Of a stretch of 7,498 nucleotides of DNA, positions 1 to 7,173 are shown piece by piece; the first letter of the stretch is position 1, and every line of letters begins with the position of its first letter. The translations under genes and the position numbers were made by a program. The notes under the pieces were generated by a model. The model was not told the DNA's origin. It saw only the letters and a program-made list of their open reading frames with translations, and made no database searches. Location: contig NZ_DLMO01000141.1 of the NCBI RefSeq assembly GCF_002479325.1, positions 1-7,498 on the forward strand, in the 5' to 3' direction. This stretch comes from Brevundimonas sp. UBA7534. GTDB lineage: Bacteria; Pseudomonadota; Alphaproteobacteria; Caulobacterales; Caulobacteraceae.

Positions 1-998
1 GGGGCGTTCTCCAGCAGGGCGCCCAGCTTGTGGATCGAACCGGTCAGCGACCCGTGGACCAGCGATCCGTCGGCGCGAACCCGCGCCTCCCTCTCGCCCT
101 TGGGGCAATAGAGGCGGTCGCCCGGATGCAGCAGGCCGGCTTCGACCAGGGCGCCGAACGGCACCTTGGGCTCGGCGCGCTTGGAGCCCATCACGGCCAG
201 GTCCTCGGGATTGGCCTGAACGACGGACTCGATACGGGTCTGCGCCACCTGGGCGTAGGTCTCGTCGCGTTCGATGCCGACATAGTGACGGCCCAGCCGC
301 TTGGCCGCCGCGCCCGTCGTGCCGGTGCCGAAGAAGGGGTCCAGCACCACGTCGCCCGGTCGCGTGGCGGCCAGCAGCACACGATGCAGCAGGGCCTCGG
401 GCTTCTGCGTCGGATGCGCCTTCTTGCCGTCGGCGTCCTTGATCCGCTCCTCGCCCGTGCACAGGGCGAAGGTCCAGTCCGAACGCATCTGGGTGTCTTC
501 GTTGAAGGCCTTCAGGGCGTCGTAGTTGAAGGTGTAGCGCTTCTGGTCGCGCGACTTGGCGGCCCAGATCAGCGTCTCATGGGCGTTGGTGAAGCGCGTG
601 CCCTTGAAGTTCGGCATCGGGTTCGACTTGCGCCAGATGATGTCGTTCAGCACCCAGAAGCCCAGGTCCTGGATCGCCGAGCCCAGGCGGAAGACGTTGT
701 GATAGGAGCCGATCACCCAGATCGAACCCTCGGGCTTCAGCACGCGGCGGCATTCCGCCATCCAGGCGCGGGTGAAGGCGTCGTATTCGGCGAAGCTTGA
801 GAACTTGTCCCAGTCGTCGTCGACGGCGTCGACCTTGGAATTGTCCGGCCGCAGCAGGTCGCCGCCCAGCTGCAGATTGTAGGGCGGGTCGGCGAAGACC
901 ATGTCGACCGAGGCGTCCGGCAGGCTTTTCAGCACCGCGATGCAATCGCCACGATGGATGACGTCCTTGTCGAGGACAGGTGTCTGCAGGTCGGACAT
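1..998 (-). CDS. ccrM: CcrM-type GANTC DNA adenine-N6 methyltransferase (3' end cut off by window edge)
   Basis: Cell-cycle-regulated orphan methyltransferase that methylates adenine in GANTC using S-adenosylmethionine. The ATG at 996-998 opens a frame with 332 complete codons up to the left edge; Caulobacter CcrM is about 358 residues, so roughly 25 are missing. Motif order is that of the beta class: catalytic DPPY at residues 37-40, followed by NLQLGGDLLRPDNSKVD, which is very like CcrM; the SAM-binding DPFFGTGTTG is at 220-229. From about residue 270 (GSKRAEPKVPFGALVEAG) comes the C-terminal DNA-recognition (RAMA-type) domain characteristic of CcrM. Other CcrM-like blocks are WRKSNPMPNFKGTRF (122-136) and KAHPTQKPEALL (193-204). 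The Shine-Dalgarno is weak (GGGG about 10 nt upstream), but no better start is in frame. There is no adjacent restriction nuclease in view. The gene runs away from katE and has its own control region at 999-1062. Identity is very secure; the GANTC specificity is inferred from family resemblance. Confidence 0.95.
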   Translation of the reverse strand, partial: MSDLQTPVLDKDVIHRGDCIAVLKSLPDASVDMVFADPPYNLQLGGDLLRPDNSKVDAVDDDWDKFSSFAEYDAFTRAWMAECRRVLKPEGSIWVIGSYHNVFRLGSAIQDLGFWVLNDIIWRKSNPMPNFKGTRFTNAHETLIWAAKSRDQKRYTFNYDALKAFNEDTQMRSDWTFALCTGEERIKDADGKKAHPTQKPEALLHRVLLAATRPGDVVLDPFFGTGTTGAAAKRLGRHYVGIERDETYAQVAQTRIESVVQANPEDLAVMGSKRAEPKVPFGALVEAGLLHPGDRLYCPKGEREARVRADGSLVHGSLTGSIHKLGALLENA

Positions 999-1034
999 GG
1001 AAATGCGGCCCCGTACAATGAGAGCCGCGATGGT

Positions 1035-1062
1035 GAATCCTTGTGGTTAAGGTGGCGTAACC
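1035..1062 (-). promoter_or_regulatory. Candidate CtrA-controlled, methylation-sensitive ccrM promoter
   Basis: Read on the minus strand, the segment contains a TTAACC half-site (TTAA at 1047-1050) preceded by TTAC at 6-nt spacing or GTTA at 7-nt spacing, so it is a degenerate form of the CtrA box TTAA-N7-TTAA. A GANTC site (GATTC on the minus strand, 1035-1039) lies 8 nt downstream of the half-site and 37 nt from the ccrM start. In C. crescentus, ccrM is activated by CtrA, and GANTC sites in its promoter/leader make it responsive to methylation state. Position and motif pairing match that logic. No convincing -10 element was identified, and the transcription start is not known. Confidence 0.55.
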
Positions 1063-1084
1063 GGCGCGACGGATCGCGCCGGTT
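1059..1084 (-). terminator. Hairpin terminator downstream of katE
   Basis: A perfect 11-bp inverted repeat (arms 1059-1069 and 1074-1084, loop CGGA at 1070-1073 on the plus strand) begins 10 nt past the katE stop codon. The arm AACCGGCGCGA is GC-rich, giving a very stable stem. There is no real U-tract after it in the katE direction, so it is either a weak intrinsic terminator or a 3'-end stabilising structure. Its distal arm touches the upstream part of the ccrM CtrA-like site. Confidence 0.65.
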
Positions 1085-1094
1085 CCACTTTCGA

Positions 1095-3182
1095 TCAGGC
1101 CAGCATGCGCACCTTGGGCTCGCGGTCCCACTGGCGCGTGCGCGCCGCGGGCAGGAAGGCGTCGGCGTCGGCGGACAGATCGATCACGCCCGCGTCCGCC
1201 TCGACGCCCGCCTTGTCCAGCAGGGGCTGGGCGTCGGGCGTGCAGCCGACGGCCTTGAGGTGGCCGAAGGCGTCCTTGGCGAAATCGACCGCCGCGCCTT
1301 CCTTCATCAACTCGGCGCAACCGTCGTCGGACAGGACGATGGCGACGGCGTCGAACAGCACCGACGGGCTGCCGGCCAGCTGGCCGTCGGCGGCCAGGGG
1401 CTTGCCGTCCTTCAGCTTGGCCCCGCCGATTTTGGGCGCGACGATGAAGACCGACCCGCCGTCGCCTTCGACCGCCGTGCGGACCGCATCGACGATCGCG
1501 CCGTCCGAACCGTCGGCGACCAGGATGGCGACCTTTCGACCCTTTAGCGTGTCGGGATATTTGCCGACGATGCGCAGCGCCGGCGACGGCTCCAGATCGG
1601 TCGGCTCCACGGCGGCCTCTGACGCCTTGGGCAGGGGCAGGTTCAGGCCGTCGGCTACCCGCCGCGCCAGGGTCTCGTCCACATTCTGCAGATTGGCCAG
1701 GATGCGCTCGCGCACGTGGGGCAGCGACACCTTGGAAAGTTCAAACACGATGGCGCTGGCCAGGTGGGCCTGTTCGATCTCGGTCTGAGAGCGGAAGAAC
1801 AGCCGCGCCTGGCTGTAGTGATCGGCGAAGGTCTCGGCGCGCAGCCGGACCTTCTCGCCCTCCTGCGGGATGGGCGCGGTGCGGAAGCCGCCCTTGGGAT
1901 CTTCGCGCGGGCCGCCGGCCTCGCCGGCCTCGGCCAGGCTGTTCGGCTCGTAGTTGGCGCGACCCTTGAACACCTGGGTCTGCATCTGGCCGTCCCGCTG
2001 GAAGTTCTGGAACGGGCAGCCCTTGGCCTGGTTGATCGGAATCTGGTGGAAGTTCACCGTCCCCAGTCGCGACAACTGGGTGTCCTGGTAGGAGAACAGC
2101 CGCCCCTGCAGCAGCGGATCCTCGGAAAAGTCGATCCCCGGCACGATGTTGGTGGGCAGGAAGGCGGCCTGCTCCGTCTCCGCGAAGAAGTTGTCCGGGT
2201 TGCGGTTCAGGGTCATGCGCCCGATCACGCGGATCGGATGGTCCTCCTCGGGGATCAGTTTGGTGGCGTCCAGGATGTCGAAGGGCAGGGCGTCGGCCTC
2301 TTCCTGGCTGAACAGCTGGACGCCGAACTCCCATTCCGGGAAGTCGCCCTGGTCGATGGCCTCATAGAGATCGCGCCGGTGATAGTCGGGGTCGGCGCCG
2401 GCGATCTTGACCGCCTCGTCCCAACAGGTCGACTGGGTTCCCAGCTTGGGCCGCCAGTGAAACTTGACGAAGGTGGCGACCCCCTCGGCGTTGATCAGGC
2501 GGAAGGTGTTGACGCCGAACCCTTCCATCATCCGCAGCGAACGCGGGATGGCCCGGTCGGACATGGCCCACATGATCATGTGGGTGCTCTCGGGCGTCAG
2601 GCCGATGAAATCCCAGAAGGTGTCATGCGCCGAGGCGGCCTGGGGATAGCCCCGGTCCGCCTCCATCTTCACCGAATGGATCAGGTCCGGGAACTTGATG
2701 GCGTCCTGAATGAAGAAGACCGGGATGTTGTTGCCCACCAGGTCCCAGTTGCCCTCGCGGGTGTAGAACTTGACGGCGAAGCCGCGCACGTCGCGGGGCG
2801 TATCCACCGACCCCGCGCCGCCCGCCACTGTCGAGAAGCGGGTGAAGACCTCGGTCTTCTCGCCCACCTCGGTCAGGATCCGGGCGGTGGTGTAGTCCGA
2901 CAGGCTGTCGGTCAGTTCGAACACGCCGTGGGCCGCCGATCCGCGCGCGTGGACGATGCGCTCGGGGATGCGCTCGTGGTCGAAATGCTGGATCTTCTCG
3001 CGAAGGATGAAGTCCTCCAGCAGGGTGGAACCGCGCGGGCCCGCCTTCAGCGAATTCTGATTGTCGCCGATCGGCGCGCCGTGGTTGGTCGTCAGGCGGG
3101 CGTCGGGCGCCGAGGCGGTCTGATGCGTCTCGCCGCCGTCGCCGACATGGGACGCGGGGACGCGGTCGGGGGTCTTGGCCAT
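1095..3182 (-). CDS. katE: Catalase HPII-type (clade 2, large subunit), hydroperoxidase II
   Basis: Haem catalase that dismutates H2O2 to water and oxygen; cytoplasmic, normally a homotetramer. The 695-residue length fits large-subunit clade-2 catalases. Visible in order: variable N-terminal arm (1-45); the catalytic distal His78 in RIVHARGSAAHG; distal Asn151 in VGNNIPVFFIQD; proximal haem-ligand Tyr365 in RLFSYQDTQLSRLG; a helical segment to about 520; and a flavodoxin/DJ-1-like C-terminal domain from about 548 (GRKVAILVADGSDG) to near the end. The spacings His78-Asn151 (73) and His78-Tyr365 (287) equal those of E. coli HPII. The residues matching HPII His392 and His395 are Leu342 and Asn345, so the HPII His-Tyr crosslink cannot form. 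I chose the ATG at 3180-3182 because AAAAGG lies 8 nt upstream; an in-frame ATG at 3216-3218 would add 12 residues but has no Shine-Dalgarno. The gene is monocistronic, divergent from murC, and preceded by a candidate stress promoter. Confidence 0.97.
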   Translation of the reverse strand: MAKTPDRVPASHVGDGGETHQTASAPDARLTTNHGAPIGDNQNSLKAGPRGSTLLEDFILREKIQHFDHERIPERIVHARGSAAHGVFELTDSLSDYTTARILTEVGEKTEVFTRFSTVAGGAGSVDTPRDVRGFAVKFYTREGNWDLVGNNIPVFFIQDAIKFPDLIHSVKMEADRGYPQAASAHDTFWDFIGLTPESTHMIMWAMSDRAIPRSLRMMEGFGVNTFRLINAEGVATFVKFHWRPKLGTQSTCWDEAVKIAGADPDYHRRDLYEAIDQGDFPEWEFGVQLFSQEEADALPFDILDATKLIPEEDHPIRVIGRMTLNRNPDNFFAETEQAAFLPTNIVPGIDFSEDPLLQGRLFSYQDTQLSRLGTVNFHQIPINQAKGCPFQNFQRDGQMQTQVFKGRANYEPNSLAEAGEAGGPREDPKGGFRTAPIPQEGEKVRLRAETFADHYSQARLFFRSQTEIEQAHLASAIVFELSKVSLPHVRERILANLQNVDETLARRVADGLNLPLPKASEAAVEPTDLEPSPALRIVGKYPDTLKGRKVAILVADGSDGAIVDAVRTAVEGDGGSVFIVAPKIGGAKLKDGKPLAADGQLAGSPSVLFDAVAIVLSDDGCAELMKEGAAVDFAKDAFGHLKAVGCTPDAQPLLDKAGVEADAGVIDLSADADAFLPAARTRQWDREPKVRMLA

Positions 3183-3238
3183 CGGGGCAACCTTTTGGGA
3201 AAGCGGCGTCCACACCATGCGACGCGCGTCGTGCTGCT

Positions 3239-3263
3239 AACGTCGCGAGATGGCGATGGTTCT
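3239..3263 (-). promoter_or_regulatory. Candidate EcfG/sigma-T-type general stress promoter of katE
   Basis: On the minus strand AGAAC (3263-3259), a 16-nt spacer and CGTT (3242-3239) match the alphaproteobacterial general-stress consensus GGAAC-N16/17-CGTT with a single mismatch in the -35 element. Transcription would begin near 3231, giving a leader of about 50 nt to the chosen katE start. Catalase genes are plausible members of the PhyR-EcfG regulon. This is motif evidence only; AGAAC instead of GGAAC weakens it. Confidence 0.5.
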
Positions 3264-3281
3264 GTGCGAAGCCGCGCACAG
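3262..3281. repeat. 7-bp inverted repeat in the katE/murC intergenic region
   Basis: CTGTGCG (3262-3268) and CGCACAG (3275-3281) form a perfect dyad with a 6-nt centre. It lies immediately upstream of, and overlaps by two bases, the candidate katE -35 element, which is a position suited to an operator. It does not match a regulator motif I recognise. The remainder of this intergenic region also has a 12-bp palindrome at 3220-3231 near the inferred katE transcription start. I could not identify a clear murC promoter. Confidence 0.35.
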
Positions 3282-3355
3282 GAGCGGTCATAAAAAGTTC
3301 GCTCCCGAGCCGGCGCGCCCTTCGCAGCGGGCGAGGCGGCGTCTATGAGGCGACG

Positions 3356-4764
<1,409 letters not shown>

Positions 4765-4768
<4 letters not shown>

Positions 4769-5211
4769 CGCTCCTGACCGGCGGCTGCCAGTGCGGCGCG
4801 ATCCGCTACGCCCTGTCGGCCGATCCGTACACCGAGTTCTGCCATTGCAATATGTGCAAGCGCGCGACCGGCGGCGTGTTCGCCGCGCTGTCCGGCGTAC
4901 GCAAGGACCAGTTGACGTGGACCCGTGGAGAGCCGAGCTATTTCCGCAGCTCCAATCTTTCCCGGCGGGGCTTCTGTTCGGCCTGCGGCACGCCGTTGAG
5001 CTTCGATTACGATTCCAAGGACACCATTGAGGTGACGACGGGCAGCCTGGACGAGCCCGAGCGCGCCCCGGTGCAGTCGCACTTCGGCGTCGAGAGCCGG
5101 CTGTCCTGGCTGAAGCTGTGCGACGGACTGCCGGAAAAGGTCACGGGCGTCAGCCCCGATTCCCCGGTCAACCGACCGGACTTCAAGCCACAGCAGGATC
5201 CCGATCGATGA
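4765..5211 (+). CDS. GFA / CENP-V-fold zinc-binding protein (substrate unknown)
   Basis: A 148-residue protein of the glutathione-dependent formaldehyde-activating enzyme (GFA)/CENP-V fold. The defining zinc cysteines are all visible: GGCQCG (Cys8, Cys10), CHCNMC (Cys26, Cys28, Cys31) and CSACGTPL (Cys71, Cys74). FxxSNLSRRGFCSACGTPLSF and the later TGSLDEPE are also typical of the family. It is shorter than Paracoccus Gfa (about 190 residues) and within the range of generic GFA-domain proteins. The real function is unknown: members are proposed to act on S-hydroxymethylglutathione or related thiol adducts, and the name should not be read as a proven activity. The start is the GTG at 4765, which overlaps the murC TGA (GTGA), with GGAAG 8 nt upstream. 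The frame stays open much further upstream inside murC, but the family begins with this short GGCxCG lead. The stop overlaps the murB ATG (ATGA). Both overlaps imply translational coupling with the mur genes. There is no signal peptide, so it is likely cytoplasmic. Confidence 0.9.
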
Positions 5212-6119
5212 GCTGGCGTGACGCCCTTCCCGAGGTTCGCGGCAAGCTGCTGCGCGACGAGCCGTTGGGGCCCTACACCTGGTTCCGCGTCGGCGGCGCC
5301 GCCGAGGCGTTCTTCATTCCGGCCGACGCCGACGATCTGGCTGAATTCCTGAAGGCGCTGGACCGCGCCGTTCCGGTGACGGTTCTGGGCGTCGGCTCCA
5401 ACGTCATCGTCCGCGACGGCGGGGTCGAGGGCGTGGTGATTCGCCTGGCCGGACGCCCCTGGGCGCAGGTCGCGACGGACGGGGATACGATCACGGCCGG
5501 CGCCGGCACGCTGGATTCCATGGTCGCCAAGGCGTCGGCCAAGGCGGGGATCGCCGGGCTGGAATTCTACGCCGGCATTCCAGGGACGATCGGCGGCGCC
5601 TTGACCATGAATGCCGGCTGCTATGGGTCGGAGACCAAGGACGTCCTGGTCTCGGCCTGGGGATTGAACCGCGCCGGCGAGCGGGTGGACTACGCCCTGG
5701 GCGATTTCGGCTACACCTATCGCCATTCCGACGCGCCGGCCGACATCATCTGGGTCGAGGCGACCTATCGGGGAACGCCGGATGCGCCGGACGCCGTCGC
5801 AGCCCGGATCGCCGAGATCACCAGCCGTCGCGAGACGACCCAGCCGATCCGCGAAAAAACCGGCGGCTCCACCTTCAAGAACCCGCCCGGCCATTCGTCG
5901 TGGAAGCTGGTGGACGAGGCGGGCTGGCGCGGAAAGCTGCACGCGGTGACCGGGGGCGGCGCCAAATTCAGCGAGCTGCATTCCAACTTCATGATCAACC
6001 CCGGGGAGGCCACCGCCGCCGACATCGAGGGGCTGGGCGAGGCCGTGCGCGCCGATGTTCTGGAAAAGACCGGCGTTCAGCTGGATTGGGAGATCAGGCG
6101 GATCGGCCGGACCGCCTGA
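5208..6119 (+). CDS. murB: UDP-N-acetylenolpyruvoylglucosamine reductase (type II MurB)
   Basis: FAD-dependent, NADPH-using cytoplasmic reductase that converts enolpyruvyl-UDP-GlcNAc to UDP-MurNAc, the substrate of MurC. At 303 residues it fits the shorter type II MurB. Visible: PYTWFRVGGAAEAFF (22-36), the FAD-binding LGVGSNVIVRDGG (60-72), GLEFYAGIPGTIGGALTMNAG (117-137), the active-site Arg172 in YTYRHSD, the catalytic Ser221 in GGSTFKNPPG (219-228), HSNFMINPGEATAADI (258-273), and the catalytic Glu295 in LDWEIRRIG near the C terminus. The ATG at 5208 is preferred: it forms an ATGA overlap with the preceding gene and has AGGA 9 nt upstream. An in-frame ATG at 5118 would add 30 non-conserved residues encoded within the GFA gene. 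It is followed by a 112-bp gap before ddl. Confidence 0.97.
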   Translation: MSWRDALPEVRGKLLRDEPLGPYTWFRVGGAAEAFFIPADADDLAEFLKALDRAVPVTVLGVGSNVIVRDGGVEGVVIRLAGRPWAQVATDGDTITAGAGTLDSMVAKASAKAGIAGLEFYAGIPGTIGGALTMNAGCYGSETKDVLVSAWGLNRAGERVDYALGDFGYTYRHSDAPADIIWVEATYRGTPDAPDAVAARIAEITSRRETTQPIREKTGGSTFKNPPGHSSWKLVDEAGWRGKLHAVTGGGAKFSELHSNFMINPGEATAADIEGLGEAVRADVLEKTGVQLDWEIRRIGRTA

Positions 6120-6176
6120 TCGCCCTCGCCGCAAGCGGGGACAAAGGGGTAGGATAGGGCGTCCGGCCGGCTTTGG

Positions 6177-6192
6177 TTGACGCGCTGTTAAC
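6177..6192 (+). promoter_or_regulatory. CtrA-box-like site upstream of ddl
   Basis: TTGA-N7-TTAAC (TTGA 6177-6180, TTAAC 6188-6192) differs from the CtrA box TTAA-N7-TTAAC at one position and lies 40 nt before the ddl start, in the only sizeable gap of the plus-strand cluster. The same bases begin TTGACGC, which equals the -35 consensus (TTGACGS) described for Caulobacter housekeeping promoters, so it could instead be an ordinary -35. I found no good -10 at the usual distance. In the rest of the 112-bp gap I see only a CCGGCCGG palindrome (6163-6170) and a weak possible stem (6121-6126 with 6156-6161), neither convincing as a terminator. Confidence 0.5.
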
Positions 6193-6231
6193 GACCTTCG
6201 GGCCATCGCTGCGGACAGTCCGGAGCCGAAG

Positions 6232-7173
6232 ATGAACCGCCCCCTTTCCGACCTTCACGTCGCCGTCCTGATGGGCGGAATATCGGCGGAGCGGCAGGTT
6301 TCGCTGTCCTCGGGCGAGGAATGCGCCAAGGCCCTGGAGCGGCAGGGCGCGCGGGTCAGCCGCGTCGATGCGGGCCGCGACCTGGCCAATGTCCTGTCGG
6401 GCCTCATCAAGCCCGACGTGGCGCTGAATTGCCTGCACGGCGCCTGGGGCGAGGACGGCTGCGTCCAGGGGGTGCTGGAAACCCTGCGGATTCCCTACAC
6501 CCACTCCGGGGTGCTGGCCTCGGCCCTGGCGATGGACAAGGACAAGTCCAAGGCCGTGCTGAAGGCCGCGGGATTGAAGGTGCCCGGCGGCGGCCTGTTC
6601 GACCGACACGAGGTGGCGACCCGCCACGTCATCGACCCGCCCTATGTCGTCAAGCCGAACGCGGAGGGCTCGTCCGTCGGCGTCTATCTGGTGCGCGAGG
6701 GCGCCAACGACTTCGCCGGCGAGGTCGCCGCCCCGGACTGGGCCTATGGCGAGAAGGTGATGGTCGAACCCTTCATTCCCGGCAAGGAGCTGGCTGTCAC
6801 AGTGTTGGGCGAGGCGTCGGGTCCCCGCGCCCTGACGGTCACCGACATAACCCCGGTCAAGGGCTTCTACGACTACGAGGCCAAATACGCCAAGGGCGGC
6901 TCGGTCCATGTCCTGCCCGCGGTTTTGCCGCCGCACGTCTTCGAGGCGGCGCTGCGCGAGGCCGAGCTGGCGCACACGGCGATGGGTTGCCGAGGCGTGT
7001 CCAGAAGCGACTTCCGTTATGACGATGTTAACGACGTTCTCGTTCTGTTGGAGGTGAACACCCAGCCCGGCATGACCCCGACCTCGCTCGTCCCCGAGCA
7101 GGCGGCCTTCGTCGGTATGGATTATCGCGAACTGGTACGTTGGATGGTGGAGGACGCCTCATGCCCGCGGTAG
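6232..7173 (+). CDS. ddl: D-alanine--D-alanine ligase
   Basis: Cytoplasmic ATP-grasp ligase that makes the D-Ala-D-Ala dipeptide for MurF and thus the end of the peptidoglycan stem peptide. It has 313 residues, the size of E. coli DdlB. Visible: MGGISAERQVSLSSG (14-28) with the D-Ala1-binding Glu20; NCLHGAWGEDG (66-76); ALAMDKDKSK (98-107); ATP-binding VVKPNAEGSSVGV (139-151) with Ser147; VEPFIPGKELAV (178-189); FYDYEAKYAKGG (212-223) with the omega-loop Tyr219 that favours D-Ala over D-lactate; and the Mg ligands Asp260, Glu274 and Asn276 in SRSDF and LLEVNTQPGMTPTSL. All expected catalytic residues, including Arg258, are present. The ATG at 6232 has GGAG 6 nt upstream. Its 3' end overlaps ftsQ by 13 bases and contains a CtrA-box-like sequence at 7017-7032. 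Confidence 0.97.
   Translation: MNRPLSDLHVAVLMGGISAERQVSLSSGEECAKALERQGARVSRVDAGRDLANVLSGLIKPDVALNCLHGAWGEDGCVQGVLETLRIPYTHSGVLASALAMDKDKSKAVLKAAGLKVPGGGLFDRHEVATRHVIDPPYVVKPNAEGSSVGVYLVREGANDFAGEVAAPDWAYGEKVMVEPFIPGKELAVTVLGEASGPRALTVTDITPVKGFYDYEAKYAKGGSVHVLPAVLPPHVFEAALREAELAHTAMGCRGVSRSDFRYDDVNDVLVLLEVNTQPGMTPTSLVPEQAAFVGMDYRELVRWMVEDASCPR
7017..7032 (+). promoter_or_regulatory. CtrA-box-like site inside ddl, upstream of ftsQ
   Basis: TTAT-N7-TTAAC (TTAT 7017-7020, TTAAC 7028-7032) differs by one base from the CtrA box TTAA-N7-TTAAC. It falls in the codons for residues 262-267 of Ddl, about 130 bp before the ftsQ start, and would serve an internal ftsQ(A) promoter. The codons around it (CGT TAT GAC GAT GTT AAC GAC GTT) are unusually T-rich for this genome. 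In C. crescentus, ftsQA transcription is known to depend on CtrA. The site is inferred by motif only, and no -10 element is clear. Confidence 0.55.

Noticed and set aside
30..800. Open frame on the plus strand opposite ccrM (256 codons)
   Set aside because: It is antisense to a CcrM frame with intact DPPY and FGTGTTG motifs; no domain or Shine-Dalgarno is apparent.
1..998. Type II or III restriction-modification system around the methyltransferase
   Set aside because: The methyltransferase is the orphan CcrM type, and no restriction endonuclease gene is in view; its visible neighbour is a catalase.
1716..3293. Long open frame on the plus strand opposite katE (525 codons)
   Set aside because: It is antisense to a clear catalase with all catalytic residues; long antisense frames are common at this GC content, and the translation is of low complexity with no recognisable domain.
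5118..5207. Upstream ATG for murB adding 30 residues
   Set aside because: The extension lies wholly within the GFA gene, is not MurB-like, and the ATG at 5208 has a better ribosome site and the ATGA coupling.
6121..6170. Possible terminator between murB and ddl
   Set aside because: The only pairing is a 6-bp stem with a 29-nt loop and an isolated CCGGCCGG palindrome, with no U-tract; this is expected by chance at this GC content.
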